From positions 62,001 through 126,000 of the forward strand of contig NZ_BAAAPC010000018.1 in NCBI RefSeq assembly GCF_039530945.1: a DNA stretch of 64,000 nucleotides, in the 5' to 3' direction. A model generated the notes under the pieces. It was not told where the DNA came from. It worked only from the letters and a program-made list of their open reading frames with translations, and made no database searches. This document shows, one piece after another, positions 25,786 through 34,707 of this stretch. Every line of letters begins with the position of its first letter. Within the stretch, counting starts at the first letter, position 1. The translations under genes were made by a program, and so were the position numbers. The stretch is from Nocardiopsis_C rhodophaea (GTDB lineage Bacteria; Actinomycetota; Actinomycetes; Streptosporangiales; Streptosporangiaceae).

Positions 25786-28737
25786 TCAGGACCTGCCCTC
25801 GGTGAATTGCAGGGCCATCTGGTAGGTGGGGCGGTTCTGCCAGGCGATCGGCCACATGCCGATGCCTCCCAGCGGCGCGTGGATGTTGGTGTCGGCGCAC
25901 ACCTGGTCCCCGGCCGAGCAGTACGCGTCTCCGGGGTAGACGTCCGCGGCGGGCGCCGCGGCGGCCGTGGCCAGGGAGTCCAGCAGCACGGTGCGGCAGG
26001 CGTCGAGGTCGCCGCCGCCGCAGTAGGCCTGGCCGAGGGGCGCCCGGACGTCATCGCCGAGCACGGCCCGCAGGTCCTTGTCCACATACGACCACCAGCC
26101 GAACTGGAAGCTGGAGCCCCTGTGGGTCTGGCCCTGCTTCACGTTGCCGGGAGGGCCGCCGAGGTTGCCCGAGGGCGACTCGTCGACCTGCAGGACCCCG
26201 GTGAGGTCGCCGTAGAGGCCCGCGCCGAGCCCGGGTTCGAACTGCTCCTTGACGAGCAGCGGCCACCAGGCGTCCATAACCCGGATGGCGTCAGCGTGCG
26301 CGTAGTGCCCGGCGTCCCGCTCGGGTTCGCGGCGCGGCGCGCCGTCCTCCGTCCAGGCCCGTAGGCGGTCGACCGTCGCGGCGAGCTCCGGGTCCTCGAC
26401 CGGCGCGCTCTCCACGACCCGGAGCAGCTCGGGCAGCACCTGCTCGCCGCGCAGGTCGGCGCTGCCCGCCTCGGCCATCACCCGGGTGAGCGAGGCGACG
26501 GTGAACTTGTGCCCGTCGTCGATCAGTCCGGCGACGCGGGCGTCGAGCAGGTCGCCCCGGTGGACCGACCCGGTGCCGTAGCCGGAGGTGTATCCGGCGG
26601 CCACCTTGTTGTTCCAGTTGACGTAGTAGTCGGCGTTGACGGAGGTGGGGTGCTCTTCGAGGGGGGTGTAGTCGGCGCTGTTGTCCGTCGGGTCCCACCC
26701 CGACCATCCGGCGGCGGAGTCGGCCGCGATGGGCATGTTGGGGTCGGTGCCCGGCGTGCGCACCGGGTTGGCGCCGGAGTTGACGAAGGCGATGTCGTCG
26801 GCGTCGGCGTAGTGCCAGTTGAAGGCGTAGCCGATGTCCATGGCGGCCTTCTGGAACGCCGCCGCCGAGGTGATGGTGTCGGGCTCGTTGAATTTCTGGA
26901 AGCCGATGAGGGAGTCGACCTCGCGCATGTAGGTGGAGCGGCGGGTCGCGAACGCCACGGGGGTGCCGTCGACCGTGCCGAAGCTGTCGACCAGGCCGTG
27001 GGGCGAGCGCAGCGCGGTGAGGGTGTAGGAGCCCGCGGGCGTCTGATCGGCCACGGTCGGCGACCACTCGTTGCGCACGCTCAGCCTCTCGAACTCCACG
27101 CAGGCGCCGTCGCCGCCGACGTAGGCGCGGGAGTCGACGCTCGGCGCAGAGCCGTCGGGTTCGCACAGTTCGAGGGCGAAGGTGTCGGTGATGTCCTGCC
27201 CGGCGGAGGTGGCGCTCCACGCGTAGTCGGTGCCGCGGCCCATCTGCACGTAGAAGCTCACGCCGGGGAAGGACGCGCCGCGAGCGCTGATGCCCGGGCC
27301 CTGCAGTTCCTGCACCATCAGCAGCTGCGGGGAGAAGTACCCGGTCTGCGGCCCCATGACGGCGACGGGGTGGCCGTTCTCGGTGTGCTCACCGGCGACG
27401 AGCAGGGCGTTGGACATGCCGGGCTCGCCCTGGAGGAAGTCCTCGGGCAAGACGCCCTCGTTGAGGACGCCCTCGGCGGCGCTGAGGTCACCCCGCCGGA
27501 TCAGCAGCTGGATCCGCGCCCGGTCGCTCGCGGACAGGGTGTCGACGGTGGGGGTGGCGGCGTCGGCGTCGGCCGGTGCGTCGGCCGCCGGGGACGGCGG
27601 TGGCGGCGGTGGCGGTGGCGGCGCCTCGGCCGCGCTCACGTCGGCGTCGCGCACGATGTCGTAGGGGACCACCGATCCCGGGTCGGGCGCCGCGACACCG
27701 ACGGGGTCATCGGGGGTCCGCGTATAGGGGAAGTCCCCATCGACCGTGGTCACGGCCTCCGGGTCGTTCTCCATGCGCCAGGTGCGCCACAGCTCCGCGC
27801 CCTTCCGGGCACCGTACTCCCGCTCGAAGGCCGCCTTGAGCAGGGCGGAGTGGACTTCGCCGCCGCCTCCGCCGCCGAAGAGGAGGCCGACCATGGCGGC
27901 GATGCCGACGATGTCGGTCGTGGTGAAGTGCTCGATCCCGCCTTCCTGGGTGATGGCGTTCTTGTGCCCGGTGAGCACGTACTCGCCGGGGTAGTCGTTC
28001 CGCCGCTGGGAGCGGTCGATGTAGGCGTTGATGCCCTGGATGTAGGCCTGGACGTCCCTCAGGCCCTGGCGGCCGCGCTCGCCGCTGGCGGCCAGCCGGT
28101 CGATCTGGGCCTGCTTGTCGGCCTCGGTGTAGGGGGCGCCGCGCCACAGGCTCTGCTCCAGCCCGCGGTTGCTCGGCGCGCCTCCGGCGAAGGGGGTGAG
28201 CTGGCCGCGACCGAGGTTGCGCAGCACGTCCATCAGGAAGAGCCGGTCTTCGGCGGCGGCGTATCCGGCACCGTACATGGTGCCCTCGCGGGTGGTCCCG
28301 TGGATGCGGGGGATGCCGTGGGCGGCGTCGCGGGTGATCGTGACGTCCGCGCGCGGCTGGTACTGGCGGTCGACGCCGGCGTCGCCGACGCCGAAGGAGG
28401 CGTCGGCGAAGTAGTCGTCCAGCGTGGCGTCGGTGAGGCCGTCGTAGTCGTGCACCAGGTTGTCGTACATGTCCAGCTGTGAGGACGCGTACTTGGGGCG
28501 GGTTCCGAACAGCTGGTGGCCGATGATCTCGACGAGGGTGGCGTTGCCGTTCTGGCCGGGCGGGACGATGTCGTGGCACCCGCTGTCGGCGCAGTAGTCG
28601 TCGACGGCCGCCCGGAGCCGGGCGGCCTCCACTGCCGCTGAGGCCGCGGCGGGGGCGGACGCCATTCCGGTGAGGAGGCACGCGAGCGCGGTGCCAGCGG
28701 CTGCGGTGCCGAGGTATCGGGGGAGGGGGATGATCAT
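25786..28737 (-). CDS. secreted penicillin acylase family (Ntn) hydrolase
   Basis: The 983-residue precursor carries a signal peptide (MIIPLPRYLGTAAAGTALAC, cleavage probably after an Ala-rich stretch near residue 32). An alpha region holds ITRDAAHGIPRIHGTTREG and GYAAAEDRLFLMDVLRNLGRG. A Pro/Ala/Asp-rich spacer (about residues 370-435) contains nine consecutive prolines. The beta subunit starts at the Ser in GMSNALLVAGEHT near residue 441, followed by MGPQTGYFSPQLL. Ntn enzymes mature by self-cleavage before this Ser, which becomes the N-terminal nucleophile. Substrates in the family are amides such as penicillins, acyl-homoserine lactones or lipopeptides; the target here is unknown. The ATG at 28737 has GAGGTG 6 nt upstream. 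Confidence 0.92.
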   Translation of the reverse strand: MIIPLPRYLGTAAAGTALACLLTGMASAPAAASAAVEAARLRAAVDDYCADSGCHDIVPPGQNGNATLVEIIGHQLFGTRPKYASSQLDMYDNLVHDYDGLTDATLDDYFADASFGVGDAGVDRQYQPRADVTITRDAAHGIPRIHGTTREGTMYGAGYAAAEDRLFLMDVLRNLGRGQLTPFAGGAPSNRGLEQSLWRGAPYTEADKQAQIDRLAASGERGRQGLRDVQAYIQGINAYIDRSQRRNDYPGEYVLTGHKNAITQEGGIEHFTTTDIVGIAAMVGLLFGGGGGGEVHSALLKAAFEREYGARKGAELWRTWRMENDPEAVTTVDGDFPYTRTPDDPVGVAAPDPGSVVPYDIVRDADVSAAEAPPPPPPPPPSPAADAPADADAATPTVDTLSASDRARIQLLIRRGDLSAAEGVLNEGVLPEDFLQGEPGMSNALLVAGEHTENGHPVAVMGPQTGYFSPQLLMVQELQGPGISARGASFPGVSFYVQMGRGTDYAWSATSAGQDITDTFALELCEPDGSAPSVDSRAYVGGDGACVEFERLSVRNEWSPTVADQTPAGSYTLTALRSPHGLVDSFGTVDGTPVAFATRRSTYMREVDSLIGFQKFNEPDTITSAAAFQKAAMDIGYAFNWHYADADDIAFVNSGANPVRTPGTDPNMPIAADSAAGWSGWDPTDNSADYTPLEEHPTSVNADYYVNWNNKVAAGYTSGYGTGSVHRGDLLDARVAGLIDDGHKFTVASLTRVMAEAGSADLRGEQVLPELLRVVESAPVEDPELAATVDRLRAWTEDGAPRREPERDAGHYAHADAIRVMDAWWPLLVKEQFEPGLGAGLYGDLTGVLQVDESPSGNLGGPPGNVKQGQTHRGSSFQFGWWSYVDKDLRAVLGDDVRAPLGQAYCGGGDLDACRTVLLDSLATAAAAPAADVYPGDAYCSAGDQVCADTNIHAPLGGIGMWPIAWQNRPTYQMALQFTEGRS

Positions 28738-28894
28738 GTCGTACACCTCGTTCACGCGGGGCTGACGGCAGAGTACGCATCGGAACCTCATTCCTGAAAG
28801 AGATTCATATTTGTCCGAATGCCGCCCCCGCGTGGCGGCGCCGCAGCCGCTCGGCCGGCCCGATTTCCCCGCCACCAACACGACCTGCACAGAA

Positions 28895-28912
28895 AACAAG
28901 CGACCGCTTGTT
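28895..28912. promoter_or_regulatory. TetR-type palindrome with orphan regulator start
   Basis: AACAAGCG and CGCTTGTT are exact reverse complements with a 2-bp spacer. Ten bases further on the plus strand, ATG at 28922 begins the codons MARKTQE, the usual opening of AcrR/TtgR-type regulators, which then stop making sense where a terminator stem begins at 28941. The acylase start is 158 bp away on the other strand. The same CAAGCG-N2-CGCTTG core recurs at 62135-62148. Confidence 0.45.
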
Positions 28913-28940
28913 CAGACACGCATGGCCCGTAAAACACAAG

Positions 28941-28974
28941 AGATGAGGGTGGCCGGTAGTGGCCACCCTCATCT
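28941..28974 (-). terminator. strong hairpin terminator after cobN
   Basis: AGATGAGGGTGGCC and GGCCACCCTCATCT pair perfectly over 14 bp with a 6-nt loop, 57 bp after the cobN stop. Read on the minus strand it is followed by CTTGTGTTTT, a loose U-rich tract, so it is probably intrinsic. Confidence 0.75.
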
Positions 28975-29031
28975 CCCCGCGGTTCCGGACCCGTGGTGCC
29001 CGTGGTCGTCCCTCAGCCGACGCGCCGCTCC

Positions 29032-32000
29032 TCAGCGTCCGCTGCCGGAGTCCGTGTCCGGGTCGTCCTCCAGATCGCCCTCCAGCTTGAGGTAGGTCTC
29101 CCGCAACCGGTCCAGCGTCTCGGGATCGGGCCGCTCCCACAGCTCGCGGTCGGCCGCCTCCAACAGGCGCTCGGTCATGCCGCGCAGCGCCCAGGGGTTG
29201 GAATCCTCCAGGAACTCCCGGTTCTCCGGGTCGAAGACATAGGTCTCGGCGAGCTTGGTGTACATCCAGTCGTCGACCACACCGGCGGTGGCGTCGTAGC
29301 CGAAGAGGTAGTCCACGGTCGCGGCCAGCTCGAACGCGCCCTTGTAGCCGTGTCGGCGCATGGCGGCGATCCACCTCGGGTTGACCACGCGGGCACGGAA
29401 CACCCGGCGCGTCTCCTCACCCAGGGTCCTGGTCTTCACCTGGTCGGGAACCGCGGAGTCACCGACATAGGCGGCCGGGTTGCGGCCGGTCAGGCGGCGC
29501 ACCATCGCCACCATGCCCCCGTGGTACTGGAAGTAGTCGTCGGAGTCGACGATGTCGTGCTCACGGGTGTCCTGGTTCTTCGCGGCCACCGAGATCCGGC
29601 GGAACGACGCCTCCATGTCGGCGCGCGCCTCCCGGCCGTCCAGCCCCCGCCCGTAGGCGTAGCCGCCCCACACCGCGTACACCTCGGCCAGGTCGGCGTC
29701 GTCGCGCCAGTTGCGCGCGTCGATCAGCGGCAGCAGCCCGGCGCCGTACGCGCCCGGCTTGGAGCCGAAGATCCGCGTCGTGGAGCGCCGCCAGTCGCCG
29801 TGCTCGGCGTGGTCGGCCAGGGCGTGGGCGCGCGGATAGTTGTCCTCCGGGGCCTCCTCCAGCTCGGTGACCGCCCGGATCGCGTCATCGACGAGTCCGA
29901 TGACGTGCGGGAACGCGTCCCGGAAGAAGCCGGAGACGCGCACGGTGACGTCGATGCGCGGACGCCCGAGCTCCTCCAACGGGACGATCTCGAACCCGGT
30001 GACGCGGCGTGAGGCGTCGTCCCAGGTCGGGCGGACCCCCAGCAGGGAGAGCACCTCGGCGATGTCGTCGCCCTGCGTGCGCATCGCGGCGGTCCCCCAG
30101 ACGGTGAGGCCGACGGACTTCGGGTAGGCCCCGGTGTCGTCGAGGTGCCGCTGGATCAGCGAGTCGGCCAGCGCCTGCCCGACGTCCCAGGAGTTGCGCG
30201 CGGGGATCGCCTTGGGGTCCACCGAGTAGAAGTTGCGGCCGGTGGGCAGCACGTTGACCAGCCCGCGGGTCGGCGAACCGGAGGGCCCGGCCGGGATGTG
30301 GCCGCCGTCGAGCGCGTGCAGGACGGCGTCGATCTCGTCGCTGGTCGCGGCCAGACGCGGCACCACCTCCTCGGCGGCGAAAGTGAGCACGCGCTCGGCG
30401 TCGGGCAGCGGGCGGCCCAGAACGTCTGCGACGACCTGCTTCGCGCACGCGGATGCCTCGCTCGCGTCGCCGCACCCGGCCTCGTCGCCCCGCCACCCGC
30501 GCTCTTCCATGGCCTCGACCATGCGCCGGGCCAGCGTGTCGATCAGGTCGAGCGCGTCGGAGGCGCGGCGCGACGGCCCCTCCACCAGGTCGGTCAGGGC
30601 GGCGGGGACCTCGGCCCGCGCCCCCGGCTCGGCCAGCAGGGTCTTCTCCTCCAGCCCGAAGGCCTCCGCCAGGGCCGCCCGCAGGCCGGGCAGCGCGCCC
30701 ACCTGCCCCGCCCAGACCTGCGAGGCGCGCAGCACGGCCAGCACGAGGTTGACGCGCGCCTCCCCCTCCGGCGCGGCGCCGAGGATGTGCAGACCGTCGC
30801 GGATCTGCACGTCCTTGATCTCGCACAGGTACCCGTCGACGTGCATGACGAAATCGTCGAAGTCGTCCTCGCCGGGCATCTCGTCCTGGTGCAGGTCGTG
30901 GTGGAGCTCGGCCGCCTTGATGAGCGTCCAGATCTGCGCGCGCAGCGCCGGGGCCTTGTCCGGGTCGAGGTCGCTCACCAGGGCATACTCGTCCAGGAGC
31001 TGTTCGAGCTTGGCGATGTCGCCGTAGGTGTCGGCGCGCGCCATCGGCGGGACGAGATGGTCGACCACGGTGGCGTGCGCGCGGCGCTTGGCCTGCGTGC
31101 CCTCGCCGGGGTCATTGACGATGAACGGGTAGACGAAGGGGAGATCACCGAGCACCGCGTCGGGGGCGTCCTCGGCCGCCAGCCCCAACCCCTTGCCCGG
31201 AAGCCACTCCAGAGTGCCGTGTTTGCCAAGGTGAACGACGGCGTCGGCGCCGAAACCGCCGTCCTCCCGGGCGGTCTCCAGCCAGCGGTAGGCCGCCAGG
31301 TAGTGGTGCGAGGGCGGCAGGTCCGGGTCGTGGTAGATCGCGATCGGGTTCTCGCCGAAGCCCCGCGGCGGCTGGATCATCAGCACGACGTTGCCGAACC
31401 GGAGCGACGCCAGCACGATCTCGGGGCGGCCGGAGGAGTCGTCGACGTAGAGCTCGCCCGGCGGCTCGCCCCACTGCTCCCGGATGCCCGCGGTCAGCTC
31501 GGCGGGCAGGGCGTCGAACCAGCGGCGGTAGTCGTCCAGCGGGACGCGGGCGTCGGCGCGGGCGAGCTGCTCCTCGCTGAGCCACTCGACGTCGTGCCCC
31601 CCGGCGCTGATCAGGGCGTGGATCAGCGGGTCGCCGTCGTCCTCGCGGCGGCCCTCCTCCGGACCGGGTACCCGCCACAGGGTGTCGTCGGGGCCGAGGT
31701 CGTAGCCGCGCTCGGCCAGGAGGCGGAACAGCCGCACCGCCGAGGCCGGGGTGTCCAGGCCGACGGCGTTGCCCACCCGGGAGTGCTTGGTGGGGTAGGA
31801 CGACAGCACCACGGCCAGGCGGCGCTGTTCCGGCGGCACGGCGTGCAGGCGGGCGTGGCGCACGGCGACCCCGGCGATGCGCGCGGCGCGCTCGGGGTCG
31901 GCCGCGTAGACCGGGATCTGGCCATCCTCCCCGGTCTCCTTGAACGAGAACGGGACGGTGATCAGCCGCCCGTCGAACTCCGGGATCGCGACCTGCATTC

Positions 32001-32823
32001 CGGCGTCCATCGGGGTCAGGGCGGCGTCGGAGGCCTGCCAGCTCTCGCGGCTGGAGGTGAGCACCAGCCCCTGGAGGATGGGCACGTCGAGCGCGGCCAG
32101 CGCCCCGGCGTCCCAGGCGTCCTCGTCGCCGCCCCCGCTGGCGTCGGCGGCCACCGCGCCACCGGCCGCCAGCACCGTGGTGATGACGGCGTCGGCGCGG
32201 CCGAGCAGCTCGAACAGGCCCGGGTGGGTCTCGGCGGTCAGGCCGCGCAGCGAGCCGGAGAACACCGGCAGGGCGTTGCCCCCGGCGGCCTCGATCGCCT
32301 CGCACAGCACGTCGATGAAGGAGGTGTTCCCCGACAGCTCGTGCGCGCGGTAGAACACCACGGCCACCGTCGGGCGCTGGGGGTCGGAGGCGTAGGAGCC
32401 GTGCACGCCGTAGTCGGGCATGCGTTCCGGCGGCTCGAAGCCCTCTCCGGTGAGCAGCACCGTGTCGGAGAGGAAGCGGGCCAGCTGGCGGAGGTTGCCG
32501 ATGCCGCCCTCGCGCAGGTAGGCGTGGGCGTCGGTGGCGACGCCGGAGGGCACCGTGGAGAGCGCGATGAGCTCGGCGTCGGGGGCCGCCTCGCCGCCGA
32601 GCGCGACGAGCGGAACACCGCTCGCCCGGAGGGTGTCCAGGCCCTGCGGCCACGCCTCGCGCCCGCCGAGCAGCCGCACGACCGCGACGTCAACGCCGTC
32701 CAGCAGGGCGGGGAGGTCGTCGGGGCCGGTGCGGGCCGGGTTGGCGGTCCGGTAGCCCGCGTCGGCGGCGCGTGCCGCCAGCAACTCGGTATCGGCCGTG
32801 GACAGCAGCAGGATCGTTGCCAC
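29032..32823 (-). CDS. cobN: cobaltochelatase subunit CobN
   Basis: CobN is the large porphyrin-binding subunit of the ATP-dependent chelatase that inserts cobalt into hydrogenobyrinic acid a,c-diamide. The 1263-residue length is in the family range. Motifs include VAVVFYRAHELSGNTSFIDV, SYPTKHSRVGNAVGLDTPAS, DAVVHLGKHGTLEWLPGKGL, NVLPTGRNFYSVDPKAIPAR and PRIDVTVRVSGFFRDAFPHV. The GTG start (MATILLLSTADTE) has AAGGA 6 nt upstream and comes 63 nt after a cobalamin riboswitch. The energising subunit is probably the fused ChlI/ChlD protein at 15.7-17.8 kb, as cobS and cobT are not seen here. The frame extending beyond 32823 runs through the riboswitch and is rejected. Confidence 0.96.
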   Translation of the reverse strand: MATILLLSTADTELLAARAADAGYRTANPARTGPDDLPALLDGVDVAVVRLLGGREAWPQGLDTLRASGVPLVALGGEAAPDAELIALSTVPSGVATDAHAYLREGGIGNLRQLARFLSDTVLLTGEGFEPPERMPDYGVHGSYASDPQRPTVAVVFYRAHELSGNTSFIDVLCEAIEAAGGNALPVFSGSLRGLTAETHPGLFELLGRADAVITTVLAAGGAVAADASGGGDEDAWDAGALAALDVPILQGLVLTSSRESWQASDAALTPMDAGMQVAIPEFDGRLITVPFSFKETGEDGQIPVYAADPERAARIAGVAVRHARLHAVPPEQRRLAVVLSSYPTKHSRVGNAVGLDTPASAVRLFRLLAERGYDLGPDDTLWRVPGPEEGRREDDGDPLIHALISAGGHDVEWLSEEQLARADARVPLDDYRRWFDALPAELTAGIREQWGEPPGELYVDDSSGRPEIVLASLRFGNVVLMIQPPRGFGENPIAIYHDPDLPPSHHYLAAYRWLETAREDGGFGADAVVHLGKHGTLEWLPGKGLGLAAEDAPDAVLGDLPFVYPFIVNDPGEGTQAKRRAHATVVDHLVPPMARADTYGDIAKLEQLLDEYALVSDLDPDKAPALRAQIWTLIKAAELHHDLHQDEMPGEDDFDDFVMHVDGYLCEIKDVQIRDGLHILGAAPEGEARVNLVLAVLRASQVWAGQVGALPGLRAALAEAFGLEEKTLLAEPGARAEVPAALTDLVEGPSRRASDALDLIDTLARRMVEAMEERGWRGDEAGCGDASEASACAKQVVADVLGRPLPDAERVLTFAAEEVVPRLAATSDEIDAVLHALDGGHIPAGPSGSPTRGLVNVLPTGRNFYSVDPKAIPARNSWDVGQALADSLIQRHLDDTGAYPKSVGLTVWGTAAMRTQGDDIAEVLSLLGVRPTWDDASRRVTGFEIVPLEELGRPRIDVTVRVSGFFRDAFPHVIGLVDDAIRAVTELEEAPEDNYPRAHALADHAEHGDWRRSTTRIFGSKPGAYGAGLLPLIDARNWRDDADLAEVYAVWGGYAYGRGLDGREARADMEASFRRISVAAKNQDTREHDIVDSDDYFQYHGGMVAMVRRLTGRNPAAYVGDSAVPDQVKTRTLGEETRRVFRARVVNPRWIAAMRRHGYKGAFELAATVDYLFGYDATAGVVDDWMYTKLAETYVFDPENREFLEDSNPWALRGMTERLLEAADRELWERPDPETLDRLRETYLKLEGDLEDDPDTDSGSGR

Positions 32824-32885
32824 TCGTGGTCCTTCGTCTTCGCCGGGGTCCGCGCCCCGTGACCGAACAGATGCGTGTCGGCGCG

Positions 32886-33060
32886 CAGTCTCCTGACTCC
32901 CAGATCGCCGCTCCCCGCTGCCTTCCCACCGCGCTCGCGCCCGCGAGCCGCCGCGGCAGTGGCGTGTGTGGCGGGTCCACTCCCTGGTCACAGTGGCGGG
33001 ACCGCCCCGGATTCGCACCGGGTTCCTGCGCACCGCCGTCGCCCATCCTCGCAGAAGCGG
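32886..33060 (-). promoter_or_regulatory. cobalamin riboswitch upstream of cobN
   Basis: On the minus strand the leader shows GGAACCCGGTGCGAATCC, CCCGCCACTGTGACC, and near its end GATCTGGGAGTCAGGAGACT. These are the conserved blocks of the adenosylcobalamin aptamer. The core differs from the copy before chlID-cobO at only a few bases, while the variable arm is different. Expression of cobN should fall when cobalamin is plentiful. The outer limits are approximate. Confidence 0.9.
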
Positions 33061-33162
33061 ATGGCGCGCCCGCAGCGGACCGCGGCACCTGGCCGCGAAC
33101 GGCCACAGCGCCGGGAGCTGCGGGGTTTTGGGACGGTCGCCCGGTAGGCAAGAATCTCGGGC

Positions 33163-33720
33163 ATGACACACGATCCCTACCCCTCGCCCGGCCCGAACGA
33201 CCCCTACGGGCAGCAGCCACCCGACGCCCCGTTCGGGCAGCACCTTCCGGGCGGCGCGCCGTACCCGCCGGACGGGCGGCCGCATCCGGGCGAGGTGTCC
33301 CCCTACGGCGGGCCACCGCAGGCAGGAGGGTGGCAGGGCCCCTCGGACGTCTCCGGGGGCGAAAGCGCCAGCGTTCCGCTCACCACGATCGGCGACATCA
33401 CCGTGACCCGCACCGAGGTGATCACCCCTTCCGGGCGCTTTCCGGTCAAGGGCAGCATCTGGAACGTCACCGACATGACCCATCAGCACGAGAGCATTCC
33501 GCCCGTCGCGATCGTGCTGGCCATCCTGTTCTTCGTCTTCTGCCTTCTCGGGCTCTTGTTTCTCCTCATGAAAGAGCGCAAGATTACCGGGAGCATTCAG
33601 GTGACCGTGCAGGGAAACGGGGTCGTGCATTCGACGCTCATCCCGGCCCGCGACCCGTCGACGATGATGCAGGTGATGCAGCACGTTAATTACGCGCGTT
33701 CCCTGGCGGCCATGCCGTAA
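33163..33720 (+). CDS. Pro/Gly-rich single-span membrane protein
   Basis: The 185-residue protein has a ~75-residue N-terminal region rich in Pro, Gly, Tyr and Gln (repeats like DPYGQQPP). A small soluble segment containing DITVTRTEVITPSGRFPVKG follows, then one strong membrane helix (AIVLAILFFVFCLLGLLFLL) and a ~50-residue tail with SIQVTVQGNGVVHSTLIPA. Such proteins with Pro-rich heads are common in actinobacteria; no enzymatic motif is present. The ATG at 33163 is the first good start. It stands alone, and a hairpin at 33771-33794 follows. Function unknown. Confidence 0.8.
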   Translation: MTHDPYPSPGPNDPYGQQPPDAPFGQHLPGGAPYPPDGRPHPGEVSPYGGPPQAGGWQGPSDVSGGESASVPLTTIGDITVTRTEVITPSGRFPVKGSIWNVTDMTHQHESIPPVAIVLAILFFVFCLLGLLFLLMKERKITGSIQVTVQGNGVVHSTLIPARDPSTMMQVMQHVNYARSLAAMP

Positions 33721-33770
33721 GGACGCGGACAGCAGCCGCGGAGGGGCAGCCAGCGACGGTCGCCCTGTGA

Positions 33771-33794
33771 CCCGCCCCTGACACGAGGGGCGGG
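33771..33794 (+). terminator. hairpin after the Pro-rich membrane-protein gene
   Basis: CCCGCCCCT and AGGGGCGGG form a perfect 9-bp stem around GACACG, 50 bp after the stop. No U-tract follows. Confidence 0.55.
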
Positions 33795-33979
33795 CGGGGA
33801 CCGAAAGACGCACCGCCGACCGCCGAATTCGGGCGGAAAAGCGCAGGCCAGAGCCTATTCCCGCGGCGCAGGCAACACGGCGGCGCAATCCGGAGTCAAG
33901 TACCGCGGCGTTGCGGTTCAATTCTGATCCGACAACGGAACGATCACCTTATTCGCCTGGACGCGTACTTCGCCTACAC

Positions 33980-33995
33980 GCGGCAAGGTTGCCGC
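33980..33995. promoter_or_regulatory. inverted repeat upstream of the osmoprotectant operon
   Basis: GCGGCAA and TTGCCGC are exact reverse complements with a 2-bp spacer, 55 bp before the first GTG of the operon. Position and symmetry suit an operator for a dimeric repressor; no regulator gene is adjacent to name. Confidence 0.35.
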
Positions 33996-34050
33996 TCATG
34001 ACCGAATCCGTTCAAGGCGTGTGCTCCCCTGCCCGGGAGGGGCGCGCATC

Positions 34051-34707
34051 GTGACCGACTTCTTGGCGTACGTCGACCAGCATTCCGACACCATCATGAT
34101 GCAGGCGACCCAGCACGCCAGCCTGATCGCGCAGTGCATTCTGATCGCGGCCGTTCTGGGGGTGGGAATCGGCCTGCTGGTATTCCGGAACGAGACGGCC
34201 ACCGCGCTGACCACCGGCACCACCAGCATCATCTTCACCATCCCCTCGCTGGCCATGCTCGGGTTGCTGATCACGCCACTCGGGCTGGGCGTTGCGCCCA
34301 CGGTGACGGCGATCGTGCTCTACTCGCTGCTGCCCATCCTGCGCAACACGATCTCCGGGCTGAACAGCGTCGACCCGGCGCTGGTGGACGCCGCCCACGG
34401 CATCGGCATGGGCCGCACCCGGGCCCTGTTCCGCGTCCAGCTCCCGCTGGCCTGGCCGGCGATCCTGGCCGGGTTGCGCGTTTCCACCCAGCTCGCGATG
34501 GGGATCGGCGCCATCGCCGCGTTCGTCAACGGGCCCGGTCTGGGCCAGCTGATCTTCAGCGCCCAGGGCCGCCTCGGCACGGTCAACGCGCCGAACATGG
34601 CGCTGGCGGGCACGCTGGGCATCGTCGTGCTGGCTCTGCTGTTCGACCTCATCTTCGTCCTGATCGGCAAGTTGACCACCTCACGAGGAATTCGAATCCA
34701 TGCCTGA
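34051..34707 (+). CDS. osmoprotectant ABC transporter permease (OpuCB-like)
   Basis: The 218-residue integral membrane protein has about five helices and the permease loop DPALVDAAHGIGMGRTRALFRVQLPLAWPAILAG, matching ProW/OpuC-type subunits. It should form the inner-membrane channel for glycine betaine, choline or related quaternary amines with the second permease at 36.0 kb. The GTG at 34051 has GGGAGGGG 8 nt upstream; the frame continues upstream without conservation. It is the first gene of a four-gene operon and overlaps the ATPase gene by 8 bp. Confidence 0.9.
   Translation: MTDFLAYVDQHSDTIMMQATQHASLIAQCILIAAVLGVGIGLLVFRNETATALTTGTTSIIFTIPSLAMLGLLITPLGLGVAPTVTAIVLYSLLPILRNTISGLNSVDPALVDAAHGIGMGRTRALFRVQLPLAWPAILAGLRVSTQLAMGIGAIAAFVNGPGLGQLIFSAQGRLGTVNAPNMALAGTLGIVVLALLFDLIFVLIGKLTTSRGIRIHA

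Larger units (their letters stand above)
33721..34050. other. intergenic region before the osmoprotectant operon
   Basis: These 330 bp contain the terminator hairpin of the membrane-protein gene at 33771-33794 and an inverted repeat at 33980-33995. The stretch between them is AT-richer than its surroundings and probably holds the operon promoter. I see no convincing -35/-10 pair and no gene. Confidence 0.5.

Noticed and set aside
26509..28482. A 657-codon open frame antisense to the acylase gene
   Set aside because: Composition is that of a shadow frame (Val/Gly/Asp runs) and the opposite strand carries a full acylase with signal peptide and catalytic motifs.
30145..32862. A 905-codon open frame antisense to cobN
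   Set aside because: No recognisable domain; cobN on the other strand is complete and preceded by a riboswitch.
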